Origin: Salvator merianae
Taxonomy: Eukaryota > Chordata > Lepidosauria > Squamata > Teiidae
Direction: 5' to 3'
Assembly: GCA_003586115.2 (NCBI GenBank)
Contig: QVOM02000103.1
Location: forward strand, 9,469,677 to 9,533,676
DNA: 64,000 bases
Under the pieces are notes generated by a model that saw nothing but the letters and a program-made list of their open reading frames with translations, was not told the DNA's origin and did no database searches. Position numbers and translations under genes: made by a program. Below are positions 45,561 through 59,585 of this stretch, in pieces (positions within the stretch are counted from its first letter, which is position 1; the number at the start of each line of letters is the position of its first letter).

Positions 45561-46486
45561 CTTATGGTAAGTTCATGGTGCAGATTCGCTGCCAACAAAC
45601 TTACTCATGTTGGTCTTTCTCTGGGTTAGCTTTTCCATATGGGCCCCAATTATGCAATATCTGCAATAAACCAACAACTCATAGATATTTCTATTCAAAG
45701 ACCTATATCAAGATCAAACTCTTCTTGTTGTCTATTACTATTCAGTTTATCATATCTCAACACACCTCAAATGGCACCTTATTTAACAACATTAACAAAC
45801 AGCAAACACAGAACTGCTTTCACCAAGGCCAGACTGAACATACTCCCCACACAGATGTTATTTGGGAGATTTGAAGGCAATGAATTTAAGAGTCTGTCCA
45901 TGCAAACAGGAACCCAAATCTGCCGAGCATGTTCTTCTGAAATGTTCCTTTTATAGTAGGCATCATGACAAATTTATCTGACTTATCATTAAACACCTAC
46001 CAAAGAGACCTAGTGGCAATATAGTAAAAAATTTATGAGAGGACACAAATCTTACAGTAATTTCCGCAACAGACAAATTCCCCTCACTAACCATAAAGAT
46101 CAGAAGTCAACTACTGAAATTTTAATTCTCACCCCTTGTTTCACCCGGTTTTAAATTTGCTATTTTAACTTTATTATTTTAACTTTGTGCTTCTTTATGA
46201 GTCCGTGCTGACTGTAAATAAAATGTACATACACATGATAAATAAATGTACGTATTATATGGCATTACAATCCCCTGTATGCTTGGCAAAGTTAAGTTAC
46301 CGTGAGCTGTATCACTTGAGCCTGAATTAAACACTTGTTGCTGCTTAAGACAAGGCAGGGTATTTCAATTAACCCAAGGACATGTACCCTCTCCCCTAAC
46401 CTTTTACCTCCCACACTCCAGCTCCCTCCCATGCACATCTTCTATGTTTACTGTTGTAAGAACTGGAGCCCCAGTGTTGGTCTAAG

Positions 46487-46684
46487 GCTGTGTTCAGACA
46501 CCTTGGAGGCACCTCAGAGAGACAATGTGTGGCACTTGTGTCCCCAAGCCTTCTCTAATCCACCTTTTCTAGCACAGAATGTTCATGAGAAAGGGGAGGG
46601 GCAGACTTGTGTGTGAACAATCCCATCTCTAAGTCATCCTGGAGTCACCTCATAGGTGCTTTTTTTGCTGTGTCTGATCACACA
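46487..46684. mobile_element. GYTGTGTTCAGACA-end transposon, copy 2 (CTAAG duplication)
   Basis: The ends GCTGTGTTCAGACAC and GTGTCTGATCACACA are inverted repeats. An exact 5-bp CTAAG duplication lies at 46482-46486 and 46685-46689. The interior is homologous to the copy at 26479-26703. Confidence 0.85.
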
Positions 46685-47716
46685 CTAAGACAGTTCTAGA
46701 AGCCTCCATAATCTATTCAATCCCATTCCTCTTTTTCAATATAAGAATAAATATAAACCTCTAAGTCTGCTCTCCTTTAACTGGGAACTAGAGGTGTGAT
46801 ATTGTTTGACCACTTAAATTTAAGTAGGAAAAAGAATGATGGACCATCAGCAGCGGGTCCTCTGGAATTTATTAGGACACAGTTGATGTTTTGATTGGGG
46901 AAAGAAAAGATGGGAGAATTGAACTGATGCATTTAATGCCTGGCCGGGAAGGTAAAATGGACAGAGTCATTGCAACTCATTGGGACTAAGATTTGAGATA
47001 GCATTCACCCAAATCTTCTCTAGGTTCTCAGCTGCTACATAAGCCTCACATTTTCTGAAGTTATGGTGACTTGGTGACTTGGAAGTGGCAATAGCTACTC
47101 TGCCCTCAAATAGTCATTGGTTGCATGTGAAGTTTTCTTTAAAAAAGTTGCTGAAGCAGCAAAACCAGCCTAGTGCTTTTTCCACCAAACAACCCACTAT
47201 GCTATTTTGGTGCTATTTCTTTTGTGAATGTTGATATTAAATAAATGTGGAGTTTCATCATTCCAGCTGGTATAATGGATCAGTAGCTTGAGTGCGGACC
47301 ACAGTAAAGACACCAATGGCATTTTGACAGGCATCCAGAAGCAGCACAAAAAGTGCAGCACTTCTAGGTGTCCAACCAAAATAGCCCTGCACGGCAACTT
47401 CAGAGGCTGGGAACACTTCTGAATTTGAGTCCAGCTGACCACGAGAGGGTTACCTTTTTCAGGCAAGTGCGGATAGCCCATGCTGTGCAGAAAGGTTTTC
47501 TATGACCTATTCTATATGGGTTTGCACACTCTCAGAAGAAACAAATACTGATGTGTTTTCTTCTTACAGGAGTGGCATTAGTGCAATCCCACTCCCCAAG
47601 CATCCCCCCACCCCCAAACTCCCTAGCCTTCCTTGGTCCTTTCCAACACTTCTTCTGTCTTTACAAACCTCATGACCTCTCATTTCCTCTTCCTGCCTTC
47701 AAGACTTTGCCAAATG

Positions 47717-47734
47717 AAAAAAAAAAAAAAAAAA
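47717..47734 (+). repeat. Poly(A) run
   Basis: Eighteen consecutive A's follow a C/T-rich stretch. This could be the tail of a retroposed sequence, but no recognisable body precedes it. Confidence 0.7.
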
Positions 47735-48689
47735 GCAAAAGGCACTACTTTTGCTCTGAGACTAACTACCTGATCAGAGTATAGATAAATAAATTTACAA
47801 TCTCTGACAAGTGATTTGTTGGCTGTATTTCCATTGTGATTTCCATTATAATTGACCCAGGGGGAGGGGTGTTAGCTGCTTCTTAAAACAGAAAGAAAGA
47901 GTGGGGGCATGTTTTTAAGCAAACTGAACAACCCTCATCTCCAAGCTTGTATACCTGAGAAATTTTGTTTGATGACTGGAAGCGCAACATGCAAGGCAGT
48001 CTTTTTGCAGAATTTGGAGGTGGCTAAGTATGTCTTAAAGTTCTGTTTTGAAACCTTCCGCCCCTTCTCCTGCCAGCTTGAAGAAAACTTGGGTTTGCAT
48101 ATACTAAAAAAGAAACAAAAGCCTTTAAGTACCCAACTCTGTGAAGCTGGAGGATGGAACCCTCAGACACTGTAAATGTAGGGGGAAAGAGTTTCTTGCC
48201 CAGAGGAAGCAAGGCAAGTTTTATTCTGTCTGCTCACAGCAGGTATTCTGAGGCTCTAAAACCTTGAGTTCAAAAGCCCTATTTGCAATCTAAGCTTTCT
48301 GGGACACACATGTCCTGTTCAAAAATTTCCCAGAAATAAGACTGTAACTTCTTTTCTTTTGCTGTCTACCCTTCAGTTAGCCTATTTTCCAATGTACAAG
48401 GACATCTGGAATCAAGCAGCTAGAGCTGACAGTAGTTTAAAATTATATTGAGGATGAGTCCTGTAATGATTAAAGGGGACAGAGGAATAATATCTTAAAG
48501 GCAAGCAGCTGCTATTTTTTTACAATTATGCCCAGATTTTCCATTTCTATTTTATGTGCACATATTTAAACAGCCATGATGTCAGAACAAAACACAGTAA
48601 CATTCCATGCACACTATAGTGCCCATCACTGGAAATCCAAACACTGCATCAACTTCCACATGTACTTTCAAGGATAAAAAAAAAATTAT

Positions 48690-51360
48690 GAAAGCTTATT
48701 ACATAAGAAGAGGATCCTTGCTAGATAAGGCCCCATCCCATCTAGTCCAGCATCCTGTCTCACACAGTGACCCACCAATGGCTTCTGAACATTCTCAAGT
48801 AGATGACAAAGGCAAAAGCTTCACTTACACTCAACTCCCTGCAAATGGCCTTTAGAAGCATCCTGCCTGTCTCTCCACTCTGGAGACAGTACTTAGGGAT
48901 CTATTCTAGTAGCCATTGCCACATCTATCCTCCATAAATTTATCTAATCTTTTCTTAAACCTGTCCAGACGGATGGCTGTCACCACCTCTTCTGGTAGAA
49001 AATTCCATAGACTAATGAGTGAAAAATACCCTCCCCTTGTCAGTCCTAACTTTCCTGCCCATCACCGTCTTAGAGTGCTGGTTCTGGTGTTCTACAATAA
49101 AGAAAATATTTTTTCTCTATCTGCCTTTTACACACCATGCATATTTTTATATGCTTCAATTAAGTCACTTCTTAAATATTGTTCTTCAAGGATAAAGAGG
49201 CTGAAACACTGTAGCCTGCTTTCATAAGGAGGGTGTTCCAGTCCTTCGATCATTCTGATTGCCCCTTTCTGCTCTTTTTGCCCCTTTCTGATGTGTGATG
49301 ACCAGAATCATACACCTCACCAAATGTGACCTCACCATAGATTTTGAAAGAGGCACAATGGCTCTTGCCCACTTATTTTCTATATGCTTCCTGATTACCC
49401 CTACAATGAATTTCCTTTTTTCACTGATGCTGCACATTGGGTTGATACCTTCATTGAGCTGTCCACCAGAATTCCAAGATTCCTTTCCTGGTCTATCACA
49501 GAAAGCTCAACCACTATGTGGTTCTTTCCTCAATGTGCATCACGTTGCACTTTTCAAAAGATTTACTACTTGGTTGCCCATTTACCCTATGTTAACAGAT
49601 TCCTCTGGAGTGCCTCACAATCTCTTTTTGTTTTTACTACCCAATAATTTAGTGTCATCAGCAAACTTTGCTATCCCATTACTTATCCGTACTTCTAAAT
49701 CATTTATGAATAAATTAAAAAGCACAGGTCCCAATACTGAACCTTGGCAAACCCCACTTTTTTCTTTCTTTCACTCTGAATATTGTCCATTTATTACTAC
49801 TCCTTCTTTTCTGTCTTTTTGCCAATTACCAATTCAGGACACAACCTATCCTCTTACTCCTTAGTTGATGAATTTATTCAAGAACCTTTGCCGAGGGACT
49901 TTGTTAAAAGTCTTCTGAAAGTCCAGACAAACAGTGACAATTCGATCACTTTTATCCATGTGCTTATTAAAATTCTCAAAGAATTCTAACAAGTTAATAA
50001 GGCATGATTTATCTTTGCGGAAGCCATGCTGATTTTTCTTCAGCAGTGCTTGATTCTTTTTGTGTGTGCACTAATTTTATTCTTAATGACGGTTTCCACC
50101 AGTTTAGCTGGAACTGATTTTAAGCTGACTGGTCTGTAATTTCCTGGATCACCCCTGGACTTCTTTTGAAGATTAGTACTATATTTGCTAACCTCCAGTC
50201 TTCAAGCACAGAGCCTGAACTTAGGGAAATATATATTTTTGCTAGGGGATCAACTATTTCACATTTGAGTTATTTAAGAACTCTCGGATCAATGCCATCT
50301 GGTGCCAATTTATTAGCATTTAATTTATTAAGACATGAGGACTTCCTCCCTGGTTACCTCCATCCAGTTTAATTCTTCTAATTCCCTTCTTGAAAAGATT
50401 GGCTCAGTTGCATTTGGAGGCAAGCACTTCATTTAGCCTCTCTGCAATCTGTGTCCTATTTAATTATTCCTTTCTGTCCATTGTCATTTAATGGTTTAAC
50501 TGCTTCCTACTTCTGATGTACTTAAGGAAGTTATTATTTCTTTTGATGTTTTTAGCAATGTGCTCCTCAAAATATTTCTTAGCATTCCTGATTGCCACCT
50601 TTTAATGACTTCCTATACTTCACCTCTAAGCTTTGTTGGTGTCCTCTTGGACTTGGAAGTGACTGGACCCATCTAACTTTCCCTTTCAATTTTCTTTTTA
50701 CTAGTTTTCTCATTTTGGGAAAGTTTCCTTTATGGAAGTCTCAGGTCTCTGCATTAGGTTTTATTGACAACTTATTGTCTGTATTTAAGAAGGTTGTGCC
50801 AATCTCCTTTCAAAGTTTGGTTAGGCGTGCAGTAACACATCTCTAATATTTGACTTGGGTTTTGACCTGATATTGTTACCTACAAACTTCTGTGGATGGA
50901 TCTGATTCACCTAGATATTCTAGTTCATAAGAATCTATCTCTTCTATAATGCCTCATCCATCCCTTGAGGCTCCTGAGCCCTGCCTGTCTAGCTGGACCA
51001 GTGCATGGAACAGATAGCATTTCTGAGAATGCAATCTTGGAGGTCCTGGACTTCAATCTTTTACCTAACAACCTAAATTTGGCTTCCAGGACCCCCTGCT
51101 TAACCTTCCCAAAGTCATTGATATCGGCATATACCATGACCACTGGCTTCTCCCCAAAGCTTTCTACCAATTTATCTAGATGTGGCCTGATGTCAGCAAC
51201 CTTTGCACTCAGCAGTCAAGTTACCATGCAGTCGGCATGCCAGTCACAAACCTATCTCTCTATATTTCTAATAACTTACTCACCCACTACAAGAAGCCCC
51301 CCTCGTCCCCCATCATCCATGGAGGAGAATCCTTGGTGTAAGAGAGTATAGGCACATCCT
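48690..51360 (-). pseudogene. CR1-like LINE relic with GDSL-esterase-like ORF1 block and reverse transcriptase
   Basis: Read on the minus strand, 51360-50925 gives LLVVGE, stop, VIRNIER and VVMVYADINDFGK...SRTSKIAFSEML. This corresponds to the GDSL/SGNH esterase-like domain of CR1 ORF1. From about 50300 to 49600 the reverse transcriptase follows: [51 protein letters not shown] and [13 protein letters not shown], where FADD is the catalytic motif. The terminal part (ASLSLKNN, YSLVY-type 3' block) ends near 48690 with GGATGCTGGACTAGATGGG. No endonuclease was recognised between ORF1 and RT, so an internal deletion is likely. Many stops are present. The plus-strand open frame at 49295-49864 is antisense to it. 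Confidence 0.85.
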
Positions 51361-53984
51361 CGAACAAAGGTGTCCCAACTAAGGGAGCCTATCCCTCTTC
51401 CTCAGCCTGATGTCCTCCCTGCCTGAGACCTTCACTCTCCAAGGCAGTGAGAAAGCTGCCCACTGTGAAGTGGGATGCTCCTCCTGGATCCCTGAAAGCC
51501 TCTTCTTCATGCCTGTCTCTCTCGCTGCTTCTTTAAGTCAGCTACCTTGGCTTCAAGAGAAGAAAGCCATTTCATCAGAGCCAGAAGCTGTTAACACTAT
51601 CTCCTACAAATGTTTTGATTTTCTACATTTAAAAAGTATGAATTTGAAGAAGAGGAGGAGATGTGAAAATGTGGATTTATCAAAATACTTTGTCAGCATG
51701 ATGGAATGAATAAAATGCTGACTCATTCTGAGAAATCATAAAATGCAACTAAATTCAAAAAGTATTTAGATTTGATTACTTTGATTAAGCACTTAAAGTT
51801 CTGAAAGAAACTAAGTGACTGGCATATTACTCCCTTTGGCTAATTAAAAGCTTAAAATTTACAGTATGTACTGGTGAAATACCTTTTTTTCTGGAAAATA
51901 TTAAGCATTCTTTAAATACGTGTTTAAATCTTATTCTTTCCACAGCTCTTGTCTGTTTAAAGTTCAGATCCACCAAGAGCAGATGGTACCTCAGAAAACT
52001 CAAACAGGTTTTTTTCACCTCTACATAAAATATTTTCTCCTACTACAGTATTTCAGTATTACTGTGTTACGAGTTGTGCACTGTAGGTTTACTGGGAATA
52101 CTGGGAATCAGCCTCCTCAGGCAACAGATGCTCAGGGATCATATCGTATAGGTTTTAAAAATGATAAATTGGCTAGATGGCTCCAAATAATTATATAAAA
52201 ATACTCTTGGACAAGGATTAAAAAGAATTAAAACTGAACTTTATTTAAAATGATGAAGAAAACTTTTTTAAAAGATGAAAAAGATGAAATTGACAGGTTC
52301 TGACTGGTATACAGTGATTTTGGTGCCAACAATATCTGAATGGTTTTATATTAAGTTTATGGTGCTGATTAAGAATATGACTTCGGTTCTGCCAGATTGG
52401 CTCTAGTTTCTGAGATATTTAATAATTAATTAATTAACACAACATGTTTGAAAAGCATTCAGAATTGCAAGAATATTGTAGGCCTACAAATTGAACTACA
52501 AAATAATTATATGGGATATTTCATTACCTAAGACACTGTTAAACAGTCAAAAGACAGACCAAAAGCTATTGCATTTGTTATCACACACAAGTCACATTGG
52601 GGGAATGCATTGTTTTCATGGATGTCCATTATCTCCAAACTAGAACCAATTCAGCAAAAGTAATGGGATTTTTGAATTCAGCACCCTCAAAATATTCTAA
52701 ATCCAATCAAAAAACCTTGGCACCAGAAAAAAAATTTCTTTTTGTAGACCTCTGAATCAGCTGGCTGTCGGAAGCACAGAGCAGCCTGCAGTTTTTCACA
52801 ATAAATCTCTACAGAGCAAGCAAATAAGGAAAAGCACTTTTGCAAGTTCTATTTTATGAATGAAGGGTTTATTTAAGGATAAAGTTAACAGTGTGAAATG
52901 AAGAGGACAGACAGGAGAAAAAAGGGGAAGAATCCTACCTAAAATCTGCCCTCTTTCCCTACAAGAATGCCCTATCCTGCCAGGAACAGCCAGTTAGGTT
53001 CTTACCCTCAGCTGTGATGAAGACAATAGGCTGTTGGTCAGGTGTTCAGCAGCAGCAAGCGAGATGTAGCAATGTGGAGCAGAGCAGGGAAGAGTGACTT
53101 TCTTCAACAGCACAACAGCAGAGATGCAGATCATAACTTGAGCAGGTAAGTGACATCTGAGGGAATCTGAACATCCCTGGCTGCTCCTGATGTGGGATTT
53201 TTATACACACTTGGACTACATTACCCCTCCATAGCCCAGAGGTGGAGATTAAAAAAACACTACATTAATGAAAGTCTATGAGATATGCTCTGGCAGGGAC
53301 TCTGGTGGGAATTTTGGAGGAGTGGGAAAAATGATTTAGCATGATGTAGGTGCTTGATGTCACTGTGTCCTTATATGGTCTATTTCCTGTCAGCCTTGCA
53401 TATGTGAACACTCCTGGGCTGTATGTTGAAAGGTTTAATAAGTGAACTTCGCTTGAACAACAATTTAACTCTGGCTGGAACTAGCTTGTATTGACACTCT
53501 TAAAAAGAAATTCTACAGATGTGTACTGGAATAATAGGTTAATCTGGGTTGTCTAATACTTACCACTAAATCCTTTGTAATGAATGACCCCCCAATTTCC
53601 TGAGTTGAATCTCGATCTGTGCAAATGGTTTTCCAAACCTGTTTGTTTCCTCCAGGCATGGGAAAAATGCTTCTTGTTTTTTTACAGATAGGCTGGTATT
53701 TGACCCTGGTCTAAATATAGGCTCCATGCCTTCTGATCTAGTTTCCCTGTATCTGCAAACATTATGTAAATTGTGTTTTTGAAGCCAATGTCCATTTTCA
53801 TGGGTCAGGAGTGTCTGTACCTTGGCAGAACCCTGCCTTTTGATTGCACAGCACTCTAGGGCTTTGGAATTGTGGGTAATATCACAACTAATAGCTTAAA
53901 AACTAAGTGTGTAAGAGAAAAGCAAAGGTAATATATTTTAACATTAAGTAAATAATATGGTAACAGGAAAAAGTAGAAAAATTT
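51361..53984. other. Intergenic, unassigned
   Basis: AT-rich sequence between OTOP1 and TMEM128. No exon, transposon end or RNA gene was recognised. Confidence 0.4.
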
Positions 53985-54632
53985 CCAAACAATGTTTGGA
54001 ATACTGTGTATAATTCTAATCACCACACCTCAGAAAATATATTGTGGAACGGGAAAAAGGGCAGAAAAGGGCAACCAGAATGTTCAGTGGGTTGAAATAT
54101 CTCTCTTTCAAAATCAAGCTGCAACTCTAGACCTGTTCAGCCTTAAAAGACAGCATTTAAAAGGTGATCTGATTGAAATATATAAAATCATTCATGCTGT
54201 GGAAAAGGCAGAAAGAAAAATTATTTTCTCTATCACACAACACTAGAACCAGGGACACTCTATGAAGCTGATGGGCAAGGCAGTTAGGGCTGACAAAAGG
54301 AAATATTTTTTCACCCACTAGATCATCAATCTATGGAATTTAGTACCAGAAGAGGTGGTGAGAGCAATCAGTCTGTACAGCTTTAAGAAAGAGTTAGCCA
54401 AATTCATGGAGGACAGATATATCAATGTCTACTAGAACTGATATCTACATATTGCCCCCAGGTTGGAGAGATGGACAGGATGCCTCTAAAGAAGTCAGGA
54501 GCAAGTAAGGATTTCACCCTTATCTTCTATTTCAGATTGCCCAGAAGCAATTGGTGAGCCATTGTGTGAGTCAGGAAGCTGGACTAATTGGGCTTGGCCT
54601 GATCCAGCTGGGCTCCTCTTATGTTTTTAAAT
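53985..54632 (+). pseudogene. CR1-like LINE 3' fragment
   Basis: The fragment begins with the end of ORF2 (LEYCVQFW-type remnant, then LKGDLIEIYKIIHAVEKAERK). It continues through the conserved 3' block AATTCATGGAGGACAGATAT and ends GATCCAGCTGGGCTCCTCTT. Stops interrupt it. It is the same family as 853-2150. Confidence 0.8.
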
Positions 54633-54639
54633 TAAGAAT

Positions 54640-57580
54640 CCTATTTCATGAAAATAAATATGCTGCAGATAAATACAGGCAAAAAAGCACTGTAATTATA
54701 AATCCATTGTTCTTTTTATTCAAAATAAAATTGAAGCAAAACATTATTTCACACATCACTTTTTTAAAAAAGCAAGAATGATTTCACACATCCCAGAATT
54801 TACAAATTCTTTAAAATAAAACCAAATATCCCAAACCCAATATTTCATTAACACTTCTAATCATTTCATTTCTGCAACTCAGTTTTTCAGCCAAGGCAAT
54901 ATTCACATTCTCAATTTCAATACCATTTTCCAATCCAAATAAACCTGTTAATACAATCAGTCCTTATTAATACACAAATTTATTCATCAAAAAAGTGCTT
55001 CGGTAAAAACAAAAATAATTTTAACTAATCATCTGGGAGAATTTACCAAAAGCAAGTAGTGGCCTGGTAAACAGAAGTGAAGGATGCTGCTCAAAGGATA
55101 GCAAGTAATTAAACTTCAACGAGTTTAGGTACCACCAGTGTATCTTTTGTTCTGTATTGTTAAATGCAGATGTTTCCTAATGGTTTGCTTGATGCTCCTC
55201 CGTTGATTTTTCAACAGACTTTGGGTTCAAAATAAATTTCACTCATTTTTGTAGTTATTTGTGTTATGTTAATATTTATGATCAGTTAACTTTTATTTTT
55301 TCCTGTAACTGACTTCTTAGCAGAATTTTAAATGATATATTCCTTTCCTTTTTAATATTTTATTGTGCAAATGTATGTTGTAATACATTTTTTTTCCTTA
55401 TGGCCTCACTCCCATAGGAACGCTTTCATTTCCCCTTGTGAGCACCCCGCCTTGCCCAGTTTGAGAATGAGTACTTATGCTGAAACTGAAATTATATCCT
55501 GTTTTACTCAAAAAATATTTGGCATGGGGCACACAGAGATTTTAATAAGAAACTGGAATGTGCATGTTTTACAGAAATATTTTACACTCCTGGTGAGAAA
55601 GGAAAATGAAAACAATCATTTTACAAATGCAGCAAACTTATAGAAAAATATTACTAACATATGTTTAGAAAGCAGTGATTTATACAGTCATGAAATCTAA
55701 AATCACAAAGTAGAACAGCTAGCAGCAACTAAAATAGAGTATATGACAATTGCAGCATCTTAGTTTGAGGCATTTTTTATTAATATAAAAATGAAAGAAA
55801 ATAAGCTTTTTTAAAATAAAAAAGCATTAAGAACAAATATTTGAAGTAATGATTCCAAAATAAAGTCAGGCTTTGGGCTGTTGTCCATGCCATGTCTTTT
55901 ACATTTCTTGCTGGAATTCAACATCTGAATAAATTGATGCACAGAGTAACATTTCTACAATAACACCTTACAATGGTACTGTAGATTTTTTAGCTGCAAG
56001 AAGTTGTTTATATGCCAATGCCAAAGCATTGAAGTCAGGAAATGAATTGTTTGTTGTTATAAGAAGGAAGATTGTGGACTACATAGATCTTTGGTCTGAT
56101 TAAGGAAGGTCCATAATGAAACTTGAGATGACTATGAGTTAACATAGAAGATCAGATAAATGACACCTCTGCAAAGTTTTAGGCAATAAAAGATGGGGTA
56201 GTTATTGTCCTGCTCTAGGATGTATTAAATACAGAAACATAAGCAACAGGACAGATTATCTTGCCATCTATTAGTATGTAAGCCAGCAACAATCACCCTA
56301 ATCCAAGATTTCATGAAGCATCACTGGGTACTTTCCAAGAACAGCATTTGTCTTCAGTTTACATCTTGAGCTTTCTGAATTCAGTTGTCATTCTGTCATA
56401 TTCAAAATCTTTAAATAGTTTATATTAGCATTTTTAATATGCAGATATGAGTATGAAAATTAACACTATGTATCATTTTATAAATAATTGCAGAATGTTT
56501 TCAATATGATGTATCTGAACTGTGTTTTTCATTTTTTTCTCTTTTTCCCTAACTAACAAAAGTGATAATTTCTAACATGTTACTTTATCAGGGACAAATG
56601 GTTTTTCTTCTTTATTTAGAATGTAGATGTTGGAGTTTTTGATTTATCAACAGCAACAAAAATATAAGAGGCCTGATACATCAAGGGAAAAGACCATCAA
56701 ATTCAGCTTCTTATCCTCACAGTAACCAGATGCCTATGGAAAAACCATAAACAGAACACAAACACTTCCTGCTTTATGACCCTTAGCAACTGGTTTACAG
56801 AGACTTACTGCTTTAAATAATGAAGTCTAACCATCATAACTGGTGGTTATGCATGTTTCACATTAAACAGGATAAGTGTGATTTTATTGACTGTGTAATA
56901 ATAAAATCTTGTTATGTAAGGGAGTATAATTTTGTATATACCTGCTGCATTTTATTAGTGACACAGGGATTTTTTAAACTGTAAAACAATAAACATATAA
57001 TAATAATTTTTGAATGCTGTCCAAGTTAATGGTCATCTCAATAACCCAAAATAGTATATTCCATGGTTACACTGAGATAAATAAATTATAATGTTTTTTC
57101 CTGAATTTACCAACATTTAATTATGAGTATTTTTACAATAAACCTAATGTAGTCTTTCTAATACACTTACTATTTGGGGGTGTACTATGTGTACTATTCT
57201 TCACAATATTAACTTCAAACCTTTAACAAATTAAACATATTCTAACTCCTGAAAAATTAACAACTTATCTTAACCAAATTAATTTTAAAGTGCCCACTGA
57301 TATCAACAGGACTCATACCTATGATCAAGATCAGGAAATAGAAACGGACTGCTGTTAGAATTCTTTGCTAACAGTTTTCAGGTTGTTTTAGGACACTGGT
57401 CAGCAGCCTCTGCCAACTTCATAAAAGTACACATGAACTGAAGTCTTTTTCAGTCAGTCTCTAAATCTGGCTGATACACTTGTCTTCTGATCACATTATT
57501 ATACAGTATACAGTTATGAGGTCGTTTTGGATATGATGCTCAACAGTGATGTTATAGTTTGTAGGTCAAGTTCTTAAGAA
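54640..57580. other. Intergenic, unassigned
   Basis: Very AT-rich sequence without recognisable exons or transposon ends. Confidence 0.4.
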
Positions 57581-57584
57581 CATA

Positions 57585-57862
57585 AACACATAAGAAATGC
57601 CTCACTGTGTTAGGTCTGTGGCCCATCTAGCTTACAAGTAGGGTATAAGTACAAAATGTGGCCTGCTCACAAATGTCCTAGCACGTGGCCTTCAGAGGTG
57701 TATTGCCTCTAAAGAATGTCACACAGCCACCAAGGCAAGAAGCCACGGACAGCCCTGTCCATTATGAACTTGCCCAACCCTTTTCTAAAGACCCCCATGC
57801 AGTGATGAATTCCAATGTTTAATCATACATTGTGTGAATCCTCTTTTCTGTTCTCTTTCCTG
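57585..57862 (-). repeat. CR1-like LINE 3' end, antisense
   Basis: The plus strand reads ACATAAGAAATGCCTCACTG, GGTCTGTGGCCCATCTAGC and CCTTTTCTAAAGACCCCCATG. This is the complement of a CR1-like 3' terminus. About 280 bp remain. Confidence 0.7.
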
Positions 57863-57864
57863 AT

Positions 57865-59485
57865 GAAACTTCATTAGGTAACCCTAAAGTTTGGGAAGGG
57901 GAGAAAAACTTCTCCTTACTTCCTCTTTCCACACTATGATAGAGTCTCCCCCACAGTGCAGCAGAATAAGGTCACCAGATCAGCCCAACCTGCTTTGGAT
58001 GGATCATCTAGGAACTCATTCCTATAGCCCTTTTTGTGTTTATTTTCATGCCAACAGCAAGTTCCCAGGTGAATGGCCCATCACTGCACCAGCAGGAATA
58101 TCTGGGAAAATGCCGCACCTTTACGATAGCGTAGAAGCTCCCACACTACCTTAAAATTGGTGTTTTGGGTAGATTTACTGTCAGCAGCCTAATGTTGTGT
58201 TGGGCCTGTACACTTGCCCCTTTAAACAATGTACGATAAATCCTTTGCATGGCCTCAACTAATAGCTCTATCAGTAGAGCATCACAGAAAAGTTAGATTA
58301 ATGTTTCAATGACACCATAGCCTATGTGTTTAAGACCGCAGCTCAAAGAAAATCTCTTTTTAAAATCGAAGTCAAACAATTCCAGTCAATCTCCTTTTTA
58401 GGATACAAGTTGCTTTAGATCAGCTTGCACTCTTCATCCATGCAGCCCACAGTTTCCAAATATGTTGACATCATGTCCACTATTTACTTCTTCAACATAC
58501 ACTAGCACACAGTGAGAAGAATATTAGAATTTAAGCATTTAAAGGAAGCTGTACCTTTACATATACATTTCTCATTTTTGCTTAACATTTTAAACATCTA
58601 AACATTTTAGAAATCTAAACATCAACAATTTAAGAAAAATGCTACATAATCATTTAAAATAACTTATAAAAATGAAGTTGAAGCAACTGCTTAAAGCAAC
58701 TTACTCCTTAAAGGTACTTATTTCTCCCACCAGAAGACCTGCATGCTTCTCATTTTTCTAAAATCATACTTCTTTTTCTTCACTAACATTATGCCAAAGT
58801 TGAACTTATTTTATACAAGTATTTCAAAAGAAGCATCTTGCAGATTTCCCACCATACACTTAACAAGCAGTTGAAGGAATTGATCTTTCTCTATTTGGAA
58901 TATCAAACCAATAGAAAATAAAGGCTCCATCTAGAGGACCAAAAAAGGCTGCCTGGTAAAGGCCCGGGGTGCAGTGACCATACATCATCCTGAATCAGAA
59001 GCCATAATGGCGGGAAAGATAGTAGCTGGAGTGCATCAGTATCCGAAGCACCACAGACTCCTCACTGCTGATAACAACAAATCAAATAGAAAAGTACAAA
59101 AACCAAATACAAATCAGACAAATTTCTGAAATGTAAAATAATGACTTGGTAGGCAAAGCTTATCAAAGATTTCACCTAATAAAACTGTCTCATAATTGCA
59201 AGGCCAATATCAAGAAAGGGCTGCATTGGGTTCTGCACATAAAATATCTGAAATTCAGTCCTACAGAATTAAAGGGACACTTGATATCTTCTTACCAACC
59301 CCAGATCTTTATACCTGATAGCTAATCCTACTGTCAAATTTGGTATATTCATTGAATCATGGCTTTTCTCTGGAAGCCTTATTAAGAATGCAAATACTTT
59401 CGAAAAAAAGGCATCACATAACTGAAGACTAAAGACATCACATAACTTTTATCTGCATATGATTACATTGCCTTACCTGTAACAT
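57865..59485. other. Downstream flank of TMEM128, including its unlocated 3' UTR
   Basis: The 3' untranslated region of TMEM128 should begin at 59485 and run leftward. I could not identify its end. No other feature is recognised. Confidence 0.4.
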
Positions 59486-59585
59486 TTATCCCAAAAGTGA
59501 CACAAGCATCACCACACCCATGAATTGGGTAAAGAGCACCAGTGGTGTGAAAAAAGACCATACAGACCATAAGGAAATGTTAAAA
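59486..59585 (-). CDS. TMEM128: TMEM128 terminal coding exon with stop
   Basis: This is the last coding exon, 100 nt including TAA at 59486-59488. It begins after TTGTTTCAAG. Its first base completes a Cys codon split with the previous exon, then reads [32 protein letters not shown] and stop. This matches the human C-terminus FNIALWHVWSFF...QFMGVVMFITLLG. The segment is the last membrane span. The splice phase with the upstream exon is exact. The 3' untranslated region runs to lower coordinates; I could not place its polyadenylation site. Confidence 0.95.

Noticed and set aside
49295..49864. Plus-strand open frame of 189 codons
   Set aside because: It is the reverse strand of the CR1-like reverse transcriptase at 48690-51360.
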